From positions 16,259,501 to 16,323,500 of the forward strand of contig OX344749.2 in assembly GCA_947034885.2 (NCBI GenBank): DNA of 64,000 bases. The letters run 5' to 3'. The position numbers and the translations under genes are program-made. Of this stretch, positions 11,929 to 22,630 are shown piece after piece (positions within the stretch are counted from its first letter, which is position 1; each line of letters opens with the position of its first letter). Origin of the DNA: Thuidium tamariscinum. Lineage: Eukaryota; Streptophyta; Bryopsida; Hypnales; Thuidiaceae. The notes under the pieces were generated by a model that did not search any database, was not told where the DNA came from, and saw only the letters and a list, made by a program, of their open reading frames with translations.

Positions 11929-13491
11929 TCTGTTGATTTTGCACATAAAAGTGGTATTTGGTGTACCCTTTTGAAGCTCTCGTAATTTCTTTCTTGACCC
12001 TTCCTTCTTTCTTCGAGTGTCTTCTTTATCTTTTGAATTTCCTTCCTTTTCTTTTGGTGAGGTTCCAAAGTCAACCTATAAAAAATCCTAATAAAATCTA
12101 AACTCTTATTACTAACTAAATGGCTTATAAAGTCAAACCTTCCTACAACTAAGCTTTTCTAAACTTTTCCTTAAATTGGCAACTTCTAAATGGTCCCTAA
12201 GTCAAACTATTCTTTTTCTTGTCTTTTCTATTTGTTTTTTGTCAAACTAAAATATGGTTTCCAAAGTCAAAATGGCTCAAAGATTCCATCATCTCTCTCT
12301 CTCTTCCTTCTAAACAACAATTGAGTTTCCACTCTCTATTATTCTAGAGTTTGAGATTTGTGGAGAGAACTTGAGTTGAGTTGCAATTGGAATCAGATTG
12401 TGTTTGTAGGTTCAGAACTTCAAAAAATGAGGAGCCTTGCTCGGTTGCTAGAGGTCCAGCATGGGCTGATTTTGGGGTCCTGTACGTGAAACTGAGTGCT
12501 GGATACTGGTGGGTTGGGGGTAGGTGGCTTCCCAAAGGGTAGGAGTTGGTCAACTCAATATGACTTCAGATTTTGAGCCTGTTCGGCCAAGTTGAGCCCT
12601 CCTGGGTGAGCCCAAACCTTGGATTCAAAAACTCAATCTTTTCTGAATGATAGAAGGCCTTGTACCCCTGGAATTCAAGCATGCAGCTCTGGGTAAGAGG
12701 GAAGGCTGGACAACTCAGTTTGACTAACCCACCTTTGTATTTGGACTGCCTAACAGGCTTCCATTCTTTGAAATCAAAAACTATAATTTGCACTCTTAAG
12801 GTTTGCAATGATTGGGTGGTGTGAGAGACCTAATTGGTTTTCCCAATAGTACTATAGGTATTATGAGGGTTGGTCAACTCAGTTTGAACGCTAATGGCTA
12901 TTTTCTGTGGTCTTCCTTCTAACTAGTGACTTGGATCTAAGACTCCTTGGCTTCTCTCTTTGTTTTTATATCTAAAATAATTCTAATTTTTTCCTCTGGA
13001 GCCTAGAAATCGCCTCACTCTTCTTTGTTTAAAATCCAAAAGGAAAAAATAGTTTCCCAAAAATCTTACCCAAAATTCAAATGGTGAGGCATGTATGGTC
13101 CTTCATTTTTTCCCTTGGGTCCAGAACCCAATTTGAGTCTGGCCTTCTTGGACTATAATTGCAATAAGTACGCTGACCTCGAACTGACAAGGCCTGGGCT
13201 GCTGTGAGCCCCGTCATTGTCACTCAGGCCTCGGATTTTTCTTTTTTTCGCTTATTGCTCGTATTTAGGGTTATTATGGTTAAAAATCAAGTAAAAAGAG
13301 TGCTCACAGTAGGATTGATGCAATTCCTGCCAATGATGGAGAATTGGGTCTAATTATTTTGGAGTACCTTAAAAGACTCCTTAGAGCCAATTTCTACAAC
13401 TTATCAGGAGATTAGACATGATATTACGCGATTCACAGGAGATTGCACTAGCACCACGGGAGTCCGACAGTCTCCTACGAGCGTCACGGCG

Positions 13492-13599
13492 AAGCCAACT
13501 GGTAGAGATTCCCTTGTATGGGAATGATTCCTCCCCGGAGGAATTAAGCCAACTGGTGGAGATTCCCTTGTACGGGAATGATTCCTCCCCGGAGGAATT
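13492..13599 (+). repeat. 54-bp tandem duplication of a double hairpin
   Basis: Two copies of a 54-bp unit. Each contains ATTCCC...GGGAAT and the palindrome ATTCCTCCCCGGAGGAAT. LTR A has one copy (around 6700-6750) and LTR C has two (50259-50366). The duplication is therefore shared by B and C only. It lies in the U3 part, upstream of the TATA box. Confidence 0.8.
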
Positions 13600-14312
13600 A
13601 ATTCCGCCATAGTGCAATTTCTACTGCATTTAGACAGTGTGTGTTTCTAGCAAAACTTTGCACTTGTCATTAGGGGGCTTCCTAGAAGATCCCCTAAAAG
13701 TTTCGTAATTTTTTGGATTACGAAAATGACTCCATGGGAAGTCAACCGCTGTTACCGGCAATTCGAAATTCATAGAAAATTCCACGGTGATGGTAAAATC
13801 CCACTAAAAATTAAGATAGTATGTTTTAGCATAAATAAGCGTCCCGCCAAATTTCAAAACATTCTGACATCAACAAGTACCAGAACCGGCAGCGTAGACA
13901 AGTTTTGATGGTTTTACCAAAACTCTTGCAAGTTGACCGGCGCACGGGGAGCATACGGAGTCCGATTCTAGTCAACTTAGACTCTTTTCCAACATTCTTG
14001 GACCTTCCCGACAACCCTGGCTTGTCAAAACCTTTGGGAAAAATCAATTCCAAAAGATGGACTTTCCACCCTTTTTACCGATTCGTGAATGTTAGCTTTG
14101 GAGTGCATTTGGGCTCCATGAGTAAGGGGTAGGGGTTCCTTTAGACTAATTTGGGTCTTTTGGAGCTAATGGCGCTGTCCGTTTGGCGATCGGACCATTC
14201 CTCCAAAAGTTAGGATAGCTACAGTAGTAGGGTAGATTTTTAGATCGTTAATTTGGTTTTTTCTTAAGTTTGTTTTGTTCGTAACTTGAGGGGGGAGGAG
14301 GCCTTGGAAATG

Positions 14313-14320
14313 TATAAAAG
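14313..14320 (+). promoter_or_regulatory. LTR B TATA box
   Basis: TATAAAAG is embedded in GGAAATGTATAAAAGGCC and followed by a CCCCTCCCCTCATTCC pyrimidine stretch. It sits about 1.1 kb inside the LTR and should start the genomic RNA of the giant element. Confidence 0.75.
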
Positions 14321-15430
14321 GCCTCCCCCTCCCCTCATTCCACACTTCATACCTCTATTTCATTGACAACTCTTTTATCAAACCTTCAATTCCATTTCAA
14401 AAAGACTCTTTTCATTACCAAATCTCTCTTCAAAACCTTTCTTATACTACTTGCCTCCATTCCATCATCTCTATCATTGTCTCAAATCTCCATGACAAGT
14501 GATTCTCTTGCAAGGTTGGTATCCACCACTCTTGTCTTTTGACACACTTGATTTTCCATTAGCATTTTATGTTGAAGATTGATACCTACACCATTCGATT
14601 TAAGTCTTTTGACAAGGGATTCACAGCCTGGATTGGCTTATCGAGGATCCCCCTAAGCTTAAACGGGTGATTTGGGTCCCCATTGCACCAAGGAAGTTGG
14701 GAAGGATCCACACTTCTTTTTGGCTCTTAGAGTAGCGGAGCCCTGGCGGAGTCATCCTAGAATTTGAGGTCCACACTTCTAGTACGGCGAAGCTTCGCAC
14801 CTCCACAGAATATTTCCTTAGAAAATAGAGTCCTTTTGTTTCCCTTTAGTTTAGCCCCCCAGGTTATGTTAAGAATTATAGACAACTCCGGTTTAGTTTT
14901 GATTGAAAGGGTCCCCATTAAAGAGACCCAATAGTAGCTTGAGAATACCAAGTTTGAGGTTAACCAATTTTTAGTACGAGACCAGTAGTCCAGGCAGTAG
15001 CCAGCAGCCTGAATACAGACCAACGAGGCTAGCAATCCGGCGGTAGCCGGCCCGAACAGCAACTTAGCCGGCAGGCAGGCAGGCAGTCCGGCCACAACCG
15101 CTGGCAGTCAGAGGCCACGTGTCCGCTCGGTAGGTCACCCCACTCCCTTTCCGACCCCCCAGCTCACTCAGTCGGTTGCTTGATTGAGGGGGGTCGGCCA
15201 ATTTTCTCACATACATCACCATCATGAAGACTGATTTGGGAAAAACAAAGGGTCCAGGGCCAATTAATTAGACAATCAATTGGTGAGTGGGAAAGGGCTA
15301 GAAATCAAGGAAGAAGGGGCTCCCAATTTGCACCCAGTTTGAGGAAAAGGATAAATTAGCTTGGGAAAGTCTGAGGGTGAACCAGTGTGAGAATTCAGTG
15401 TGAGAATTCCAAGTCAGAGTGGGGGAGGTG

Positions 15431-15640
15431 AGAGTTCCAAAAATCAAACATCAGAGAAGAAGCCTCAGTCCAGCAACCAGGCAACCCAAATCAACATACT
15501 AGAGTAGGAAGGTGAGAGTTCCAAAAATCAAACATCAGAGGGGAGCCCCAGTCCAGTACACCAGGCAATCCCAAATCAGCATACCAGAGGGGGAGCCCAG
15601 TCCAGCATACCAGCAACCCAAATCAGCATACCAGGGGAAG
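15431..15640 (+). repeat. Imperfect tandem repeats in LTR B leader
   Basis: The phrase GGTGAGAGTTCCAAAAATCA occurs twice about 80 bp apart. Several CAGTCCAGCAxACCAGGCAA and CAAATCAGCATACCAG units follow. The ORFs crossing this stretch follow the repeat and are not called. Confidence 0.6.
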
Positions 15641-16255
15641 CCTGAGCCAGACCTCAGAAGGCTAGTGGTTGGGTCAACGCTCGTTGACCAGGCCTCACCC
15701 ACCATCTCCAACTCCATCTGGCCACCTTCCAGCTTACAGAGCCTTCAGACAATCTAAGCTCACTTGATGCATCAGATACAGAAGACACAATTTGATCTCA
15801 CTCAAATTCGAAGTCACAAGTATACAAGGGCAAGTTTGGAATGAGAGATTAGTAGTATAGAGAGAGTTAGACATAGTATCCCGTATTTGACCATTAAACT
15901 ATAGTTGAACTTTGACTTTGGAACCATAGTTTAGAATTGTTAGGAAGTCGAACAATAAAAAACGAAAACAAAAGAATCAATTGACTTAGAGACACTCTAG
16001 AATAGTTCCAAATTAGAGGAAAGTTAGAAAAAACTTAGTTGTCTTGAAGTTGACTTTTAAGACCATTAGCAATTAATTTCAAAAGTTAGATTATACTAGG
16101 ATATTTTATGAAGTTGACCTTGGAACCATTTTAAAGAGAAGGAAGGAGCTCAAAAGATAAAGAAAGCTACAAAACAAAGTTGGAGGAAGGAAGGAGATTT
16201 TTAAAGGAAAAAAACCCCAGTCAAAGGTATTCAACCAAAACACGAAAACACCAAG

Positions 16256-16327
16256 ATGGAGGTGGAGCGAGCACAAAATGGAGGATTTATCGAATCACAC
16301 GAAGACCTTGAAAGCGCCATGATGGAG
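16256..16327 (+). CDS. LTR-encoded start exon predicted to splice to ORF1
   Basis: Twenty-four codons from ATG (16256) to GAG, beginning MEVERAQNGG and ending HEDLESAMME, followed directly by GTTAGTC. ORF1 of the same element (17357 onward) has no ATG. Its open frame begins immediately after TTATAG, which works as a splice acceptor. Joining 16327 to 17357 is phase 0 to phase 0 and removes a 1,029-nt intron that contains the LTR end and the primer site. Exon length and position are conserved in LTR A, LTR C and the reverse LTR at 11857. The join is inference; the open frames and the splice-like sites are seen. Without splicing the frame stops after three more codons. Confidence 0.55.
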
Positions 16328-17139
16328 GTTAGTCTTTGAAATTCTTTTGTTTCCATTTTTTCCGTAATTTCCTTTTAGTCATAGAATTTAGCCATTAAGT
16401 AACACAAATCTAGAATTACCCAAAGTCCAACACCATAAAAAATTAGACAAAGTTAGAGTCAATAGGGAATTTAGACTTTTAGACTTAGAAAGTACAAGTT
16501 GAAAGTTGAAAGCCATAAGCAATTCCAAGGAAAAGTAATTGACAAGTAAATTTTGAACCAGTCAACGGTCAAAATTTACTTATGATCAATTTTATTTGAG
16601 GAATACAGAACGGAAATTAACTTAGTAAACTAGGAAAGGTAAAAGGATAAATCCAAAAGAATTAAACCCCTTAGATAAAAAAAGGAGTCAACAAGGTAAA
16701 AGTTGGGTGAACCGGCCAACGGTCCAAATTTACCGTGGAAGGATAAAATTATTCCTATTAAGGTAAAACTCAATTTAACTATTTAGGTATCCAAAGTTAA
16801 AGTAGTGAAAGAATAGTACGCCAATTAGGCTAAAAGATAATTAGAGAACAAGTTAGGGATAAAATCCTTTAGAGATATCTTTGAACATAAAAAACCCGAG
16901 AATACCTGGAATTATATCAATAAGCAAGACGTCGGGATTAAGTGAAGTCTTAGCTAGAACCTTTGCTTATTTGGAAAGGTCAAATAGGATTGACCAAAGC
17001 AAGTAAAACCTTAGAGCCTCACCGATAATTCAAAATCGAAAACAACTAAAAGACTTATCCTAAATTCAGAAACCTTAGAGTGGAAGTTATTTTCGCCTAG
17101 CAAATGCAAGCGGGTTGATTAGGAGTAGGAAGTTAGAAA

Positions 17140-17158
17140 GATCCATTGCTTGGAAGGC
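17140..17158 (+). other. tRNA-Gly(UCC) anticodon-arm antisense motif, LTR B
   Basis: GATCCATTGCTTGGAAGGC, located 108 bases before the primer-binding site that matches the 3' end of the same tRNA. It could pair with the anticodon arm of the primer tRNA. Confidence 0.6.
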
Positions 17159-17228
17159 GCAACTGGATTACACATAGGTTAGACACCCATTAGAGATCAC
17201 TCACAAAACAGTAGAACCTGGTTGTATA

Positions 17229-17257
17229 CACTTTATTCCAAGGGTGGGAATAAAGTG
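17229..17257 (+). promoter_or_regulatory. Perfect LTR-end hairpin with AATAAA, LTR B
   Basis: CACTTTATTCC and GGAATAAAGTG are perfect reverse complements (11 bp) around an AAGGGTG loop. AATAAA in the right arm is a candidate polyadenylation signal held in a stem. The hairpin ends six bases before the LTR end. Confidence 0.65.
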
Positions 17258-17266
17258 TCCAGATAA

Positions 17267-17283
17267 TGGTGCATCTGCGGGAG
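17267..17283 (+). other. Primer-binding site, tRNA-Gly type
   Basis: TGGTGCATCTGCGGGAG starts three bases after the LTR. It fits the complement of a plant tRNA-Gly(UCC) 3' end including CCA, as I recall it (TGGTGCGTCTGCCGGGAG), with one substitution and one missing C. This identifies 13203-17263 as the 5' LTR. Confidence 0.65.
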
Positions 17284-17356
17284 ACTAAGATAATCGGTAG
17301 AGATTAGTTTGACAAGTTTATTCAAAAAGATATTCAAAAGCATTTGTGGGTTATAG

Positions 17357-17909
17357 GAAGGAGAGATTGGCTCACCTATTAACCTCACTCCACTTGAGGT
17401 TTGGGAAAATCACCGCAAGGATTGGCCAAGGAAGTACTATAACGAGGAAGAGGACGGCTCTAGCGAGGATGAGGACAACAAGGTCTTGAATCTCCGGGAC
17501 TTGTTGCTTGGCCCTGCTCAACTTGGACTCACCTATAAATATTGGGAGTCATTAGCAAGACAATACTTACGAGACCCCAACCGGCACACTCCTTCGATTG
17601 CATACACCCGGGCTACCGGAGCATTTGGAGTGTCCGAGGAAGAAGTTACTAAGTCCCTCATATTCTATTGGGAGGTGGTGCTAACGACGTGGAAGTACGA
17701 AAACGAATTGGTGAAAGCTTGCTTCGAAGCCAGATTTCCATCTTACAACACCCACGAGGCATTGAACACACTCCCACGCATTGATATTTGATATTACCCC
17801 CCCGTGGCAGTTAGTGACGGCTCCCTTTATCAATTTGGTGCAACCAACATCGAGGCATTTCGCTTCATCGAGAATCCTTACACCGAGCCGGCCAACTTCC
17901 GGACGTGGC
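17357..17909 (+). pseudogene. ORF1 of the giant element, 5' part, before the nested insertion
   Basis: An open frame from the acceptor-like TTATAG at 17351-17356, rich in acidic residues at first (EEEDGSSEDED), then a folded-looking segment (KYWESLARQYLRDPNRHTP). One in-frame TGA lies at 17789-17791, and the frame continues to 17909, where the Athila-like element is inserted in the sequence CGGACGTGGC. It resumes at 36425 without a shift. There is no ATG near its start, which fits a start supplied by the LTR exon at 16256. I do not recognise the protein family. Its place between primer site and gag is that of the extra ORF of Ogre-type elements. Confidence 0.6.
17905..17909. repeat. Target-site duplication GTGGC, left
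   Basis: GTGGC precedes TGTAGATGG at 17910 and follows CAGACTACA at 36420-36424. Removing the element plus one GTGGC restores the ORF1 reading frame. Confidence 0.95.
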
Positions 17910-19857
17910 TGTAGATGGATAATTTAATAGTATGGAAACTATTGAAAAATATCTATAGTAGAGTTCGTTCACAGGGAGGAAGGAATCGGCCAATAGATAA
18001 ACCTAAGGATGACTATTTGTCGTTAATTCCTAAGGATTGCACAATAGAAAATGAGGAAAACACTCAATCCCACTCTCACCATAGACATAACCCATAGCCA
18101 TATTATAATTGAGTTAGATGAAACTTATCCATGGTTTTGATCTTTATTCCATAGCCCTAGCTTTCTCCAATTCCAACCACCAAGTGATCTCCAATTGATT
18201 TTTTTAAAGGCTTGACTGCATCATCCATTGCTCCATTCTTCCCAGCATGGCTTCTAACTCCAATTGATTCACCAAATCTCCTTTTCTTTAATTCACCAAT
18301 TGGTCTCTCTCAAATAACCTCACAGTTATAATAGAACTCTCAATGGTATACAACAATTCAAAACTATAGGATGTTCTCTCTTTCACTGATTCTATCGATT
18401 TACTTCACTACAGCCATCTCATCACACACACACAATTGCAAAATAAAATCTATAGACCTAAATACAGCCAACAACCATATCCACTATGGCTTCAAGCACC
18501 AACCAACACATCCATTACAATACACTCTCACATGTCATAGCATACATGCATACAATAGAAAAATCAGCAATCTACATGTAACACACAATTGACCCCACTC
18601 ATTCAAATTAATAAATTCAGCCCATAGACTCCATCAAACACAGACATGCACACATTGCAATTTGCAATTGAATTTCCACTTTGTATTCATCTCCGAAAAG
18701 TATTATAGGGTGATTGCAAGAAACACTTGTCCTATTTTTTGTCCCCTTGACCTCCAACAGGTAGTTTTTTGCTCATAACTTTTGCATTTTTTGCGCTATC
18801 AACTTGAAATTTTGACTAAAGGTGCACAAAAAAGTTTTATATGTTGTGTAATTTTTTCAATTTTTTTAAAATTATTTTACTATTTTTAAACTGCCCCCGA
18901 TTGGCTGTCTACCTTGGCCATTTTGGGGGTTTTTAGTCCTATTTTTGACCCAAAAATGCAAATTTTGAGCTGAAAATTGGCATGCTTATATCTATAGTAT
19001 ATTTACACAATCCCTAAAAAGGATTTTTGAAAATATGAAACTATCCAACTTCCACATGTCGTCAAAGTGGCTGACTTTGCGCAAGTGTAGAGAATAGAAT
19101 TTATCTTTCCAAAGATGAAATTTATTGGAAAAGAAAGACCTTTACTTGAAGAAAAAATGGATTTTTTATTTTCATTTTTTGAATTTTTTTACTATTTTTA
19201 ACAAATTAGTGAAAAAAGAGCTATTTTCATTGTATTTTCCATTGTCTATAACATTTAGAGAAAAAATTTCTTAGGTCTGAATTTCAAGAGACATAATATT
19301 CTCATTGCTCTTCAAATTATCCATATTTTTTTCAATTTAAAAAAAATTTATTTCAAAGGGTCATAGGACTCACAGGACTCATTGATTTTGAGCCATTTTG
19401 AGCCAAAATCGGTAAGTGTTTCTTGCAACGACCCTACAATTAATCCGCATAGTATTTCACAGCCACCGTGCTCTGTAAAAACTATTGACTCACATCCACA
19501 GACACTAACACCGCAACTATAGACTCGCTCCTGCACACACTGATTGTACTAAAACTATTGCTCACACCTACTGCCGGCCTCCACTGCCGCAGGAGCTCTG
19601 GTCTCTCTACCAGACTGACTTCCCCTCCGCTGACAATAGCTTTAACTACCAATTCAACCTCCAATAGTAACCGCCTTCAATTGACAATGGCCATTCATCC
19701 CATAGATTGAAAACTACAGTTGATAATACTACCATAGCTGAAATAGACTACCAACAATGGAAAGTTAACCCAAAAATACTCTCACACTATAGAAAATGTG
19801 TGAAGTTACCATAACAAAAAGAAATTAAACAAAATTTACTATAGCTCTCAGACTACA
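17910..19857 (-). repeat. Left (3') LTR of the Athila-like element
   Basis: It matches 35203-36419 throughout but is 731 bp longer, because an inverted-repeat element sits in it at 18707-19434. It is rich in CTATAG, CAATAG and CAATTG hexamers. Confidence 0.9.
18707..19434. mobile_element. 0.73-kb inverted-repeat element, copy 1 (in LTR)
   Basis: Ends: GGGTGATTGCAAGAAACACTTG on the left and, read inward from the right, GGGTCGTTGCAAGAAACACTTA. That gives terminal inverted repeats of about 22 bp with two or three mismatches. The other LTR supplies the empty site (AGTATTACAATT). The filled site reads AGTATTAT then the element then TACAATT, compatible with a 2-3 bp duplication (TA, or TAC/TAT). 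No coding capacity. It is a non-autonomous DNA transposon of uncertain superfamily. Confidence 0.75.
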
Positions 19858-19870
19858 TAGCCCTCTTCCC
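19858..19870 (-). other. Polypurine tract of the Athila-like element
   Basis: On the minus strand GGGAAGAGGGCTA directly precedes the 3' LTR start TGTAG. This is the expected position and composition for plus-strand priming. Confidence 0.7.
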
Positions 19871-19976
19871 AGCTAGTTGCGCCCCCGCAACTACAAACTA
19901 TAGACCTGGAACCACCTGCAACCAACAACAACTATGGATTGAAAAAACTGAAAGCACCCACGATCTGGCTCTACCA

Positions 19977-22391
19977 TCACTTATGCTTCAATAGACCCTT
20001 GGCTGCCTTCGGTGTTGAACTTGAAGCTCCCCCGAGGATACGCTCCACCTGGCAAGAACTATTGTTGTTGTGCCACTCCAGCGGCATCCTCAATAGTTCT
20101 CCCCGGCCCCTGCTTAAAGTCAATACGTTGTGAGCATCCATCTGCTTGTGGAGCTTTTGGTACCCCTCCCTGCACCTTTCAAACTCCTTAGAGCTCTGCA
20201 TCTGTGTGAAGGTATCCATAGCTGCAAATCGGCTTCCCTTGTACTCATTCATGATGACATTGTGAGCACCTTGGAGAAAGTGCATGGTGCACATGAGCTC
20301 AAACAATCGTAGCCGCCTTGCCGATAGATATTTGATCTTGATGTAGATCTGCCCATCCTGTCCTTGGCGTCCTCCAATGCGGGGATCCAGTATCAATTGA
20401 TACTCTTGACACCAAGCAGCCAAGGCGTTGCAAAACACCGCTTGTCTATAGCATATGGGATTTGTGTGGTCTCTATGGCTGAGATAAAACTGTTGAAAAC
20501 CTGCCACACAATTGTCTACTGTATCCCACGTTCCGTCCATAAGGCACCAATTGTACTAGGGTGTATCCAGTCTATCGGTAACTCGCCATTGATACCTCCT
20601 CGGTGTAGAACACAATCGAGGGTCTTGAGCGATCAATGGTGGCACCCCTGGTTGGCGCATTCCCTGCTCTTGGTGAATGAGAACTTCTATTGGATGCAAT
20701 AGAATCTCCGCTTGGCTCCCGAAATCCTTCCCCATCCATAGTAAAGCCTCCCACGATAGTGAATCCGGTTGATGCTCCCTCCTGACAAACAAGTTGGCGT
20801 ACCTCCCCAGGAATCTATTGTCTTCCATCGTTGTCTCGTACAATGGGCTCCAATCGTCCAAATCCGGCCCCACACCATAGAGAATCGGCGGCCTCACCAC
20901 CAATTGATGCGCTGCCTTCATCCGACTATCGCTCTCCACGTTGAAAGGCAATAGTGCCCTCGACCCCACCGTTGAGGCTAACTGCTTCAAGCGGCCCTCG
21001 TGAAACCTATAGGTGTAGAAGTAAATGGAAGGGTGGATATCCACCTGATTCGCCCGAACCACCCTATCCTTGCACAATTGGATCATCCTCGTGGGCCATT
21101 CGGTATCCTTAAACCGCTCCACCAATTGATCCAGACGCTCCTTCCACTCCACTATGGTTCCCCAATTCCATAGTCCATCATACCTATCGAAGCCTTGGAG
21201 AATTGGCCTAGTCCAGCTCTCGCATACTATGACACGGCTGTCAGCACCCATAGATTTCTCCAGCGCTCGCCTTATGTCTTGCTGCCGCTCCACCTTTGCA
21301 CTATAGAGAAAGGTTCTGGCCGCCACATCCCCCATCAATAGATAGGCCTTGAAGGGATCCTCCACCATGAACGCCCTCCTCACCAGCATTTCCGCAAATA
21401 GATTCTCCAATCCATAGCTCTGGCTCTTCACCCATAGTCGCTCAAATTGATCCACGTTCAAACAATCGCCACACTGCACATTCATCAATAGAAAGAAGAC
21501 CTCGCAATCCCACCTATAGGCCTGCTCCACTCGCTGCACAGGAGGTAGATGCTCCATTAGGCTCAATAGATCCTCCGCCTGCAAGACTTTGCCCCGTCGG
21601 GTATCTATAGATACCACCTGCGAATCAGGTTGAGGGCTACCATTGCCTTGAAGAATTTTCTTCAATTGCTCCACCTCTGCCTCCAATACAGACTTGTCAC
21701 ACACCAATTGCTCGTTTGACCCTCTCTCCTGTCGGAGTTCTTCCTCCAATTGCGCCACATTGTTCTGCACCTCCCACCACGATTGATGCATGCCCTTCCT
21801 CTGCTCCTCCAGTTTGTTGTGCTCCTCTCGCTGGGCCGCCCTCACCTCGTCCAATTGTCGTTGAAACCATAGCTCTCGCGTCGCAGCATCCTCCTGCGCT
21901 TTCTTCAATTGTCCCTCCAATGCCGCAATCTTGTTCTCCTCCTCTCCTCGCGCCTTGATTTCTTTGTCCAATTGCGCCAGCTCCTCTTACATCTTCAATT
22001 TCTTTGCCAATAGCTCCGGCTGAGATGCCTTCTTCTTCTGAATTGGCGCGGCACCCTCTTCTTCCTTCACCTGCATCAATGGAGTCACCACCGAGCTCGA
22101 TTGTCCTCCAGGGCTTGCTATAGTCATAGGAGAAGTCCCAATTGATGTCAGCCCCGGCTCTAGCTTCACTTTCTTCACCTGGCTCTATTGAATCGTCCCC
22201 TCACGCACCCCCATCATCAAACAATCGTCATCTCCTTCCGAATCCATAGTCTCCTTCAATGCTGCTCGCTCCAATTGCGCATCCTTCCCTGCCTCCGTCA
22301 TCTTGTCTTCAGCTCGTTCCATCTTAACCCTAACAATTGCACTTTGAAAATCTCTCACAATTTCGCTCACAATTGTTGCAACTTTCTCTCG
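19977..22391 (-). pseudogene. Third ORF (envelope position) with coiled coil, broken by three stops
   Basis: A single reading frame of nearly 800 codons on the minus strand, between integrase and the 3' LTR. It is interrupted by in-frame TAG near 22182, TAA near 21974 and TAG near 20553, with no frameshifts. N-terminal part: charged, with KKVKLEP and KKKA basic patches. Then comes a long heptad-type coiled coil (roughly 21990-21650), followed by a Trp- and Arg-rich globular region with motifs such as WNWGTIVEWKERL and FYTYRFHEGRL. No signal peptide or membrane segment is evident, so envelope function is not supported. Frame retention over ~2.4 kb suggests it was coding until recently. The start is uncertain (GTG at 22370 or a later ATG). 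Family not recognised. Confidence 0.6.
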
Positions 22392-22630
22392 CTACACTCG
22401 CAATGGCTCCGCACTCCCAAGATTATGGATTTTTTTCCCCTCGCGCGCACAAATGCCACAATGTTGCACTCACAATTGCTTCCCTCCTCTTGTACTATAG
22501 TTTCAGCCCTCCTCCCAAGATGAAGGCTCGGTTGTTGGCAACAAACTCCCAACTATCATTTCTCTCGGCGGCTACTCATGATTCCATTGATGTCCACTAT
22601 CGCTTCATTCCCCCTCTCATTCCCTCATGA

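Larger units (their letters stand above)
11304..13202 (-). mobile_element. Reverse-oriented, diverged LTR, 3' half only
   Basis: Read on the minus strand, this LTR ends with the hairpin TACTTTATTCC...GGAACAAAGCA and CCCACA at 11304. It contains the tRNA-Gly antisense motif (11408-11426), a 24-codon exon (11857-11928) and long stretches resembling the 3' half of LTR A, such as the repeated AAAGTCAAC segments at 12070-12280. LTR B was inserted into it at 13203, and the missing 5' half should lie beyond LTR C but is not found there. That suggests a deletion or rearrangement at 53996. Confidence 0.7.
13203..17263 (+). repeat. LTR B: 5' LTR of the giant element
   Basis: It starts TGTGAGCCCCG and ends AAAGTGTCCAGA, a mutated form of the family end GCGCCCACA, three bases before the primer site. 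Landmarks: a 54-bp tandem duplication (13492-13599), conserved block GGTAAAATCCCACTAAAAAT near 13792, TATA box at 14313, tandem repeats at 15431-15640, start exon at 16256-16327, tRNA-Gly antisense motif at 17140 and AATAAA hairpin at 17229. It differs from LTR C by about eight substitutions and one indel over 4.03 kb. Confidence 0.85.

Noticed and set aside
17140-17158. Possible tRNA-Gly gene
   Set aside because: Only the anticodon-arm segment is present, in antisense, with no acceptor, D or T arms around it.
13203-17263. LTRs A and B as the pair of one element
   Set aside because: A has its own perfect CATGC duplication and is much more diverged from B than C is. A primer site follows B, not A.
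19977-22391. Envelope protein call for the third ORF
   Set aside because: The position fits, but there is no signal peptide, membrane span or cleavage site. Coiled coils and basic patches point elsewhere.
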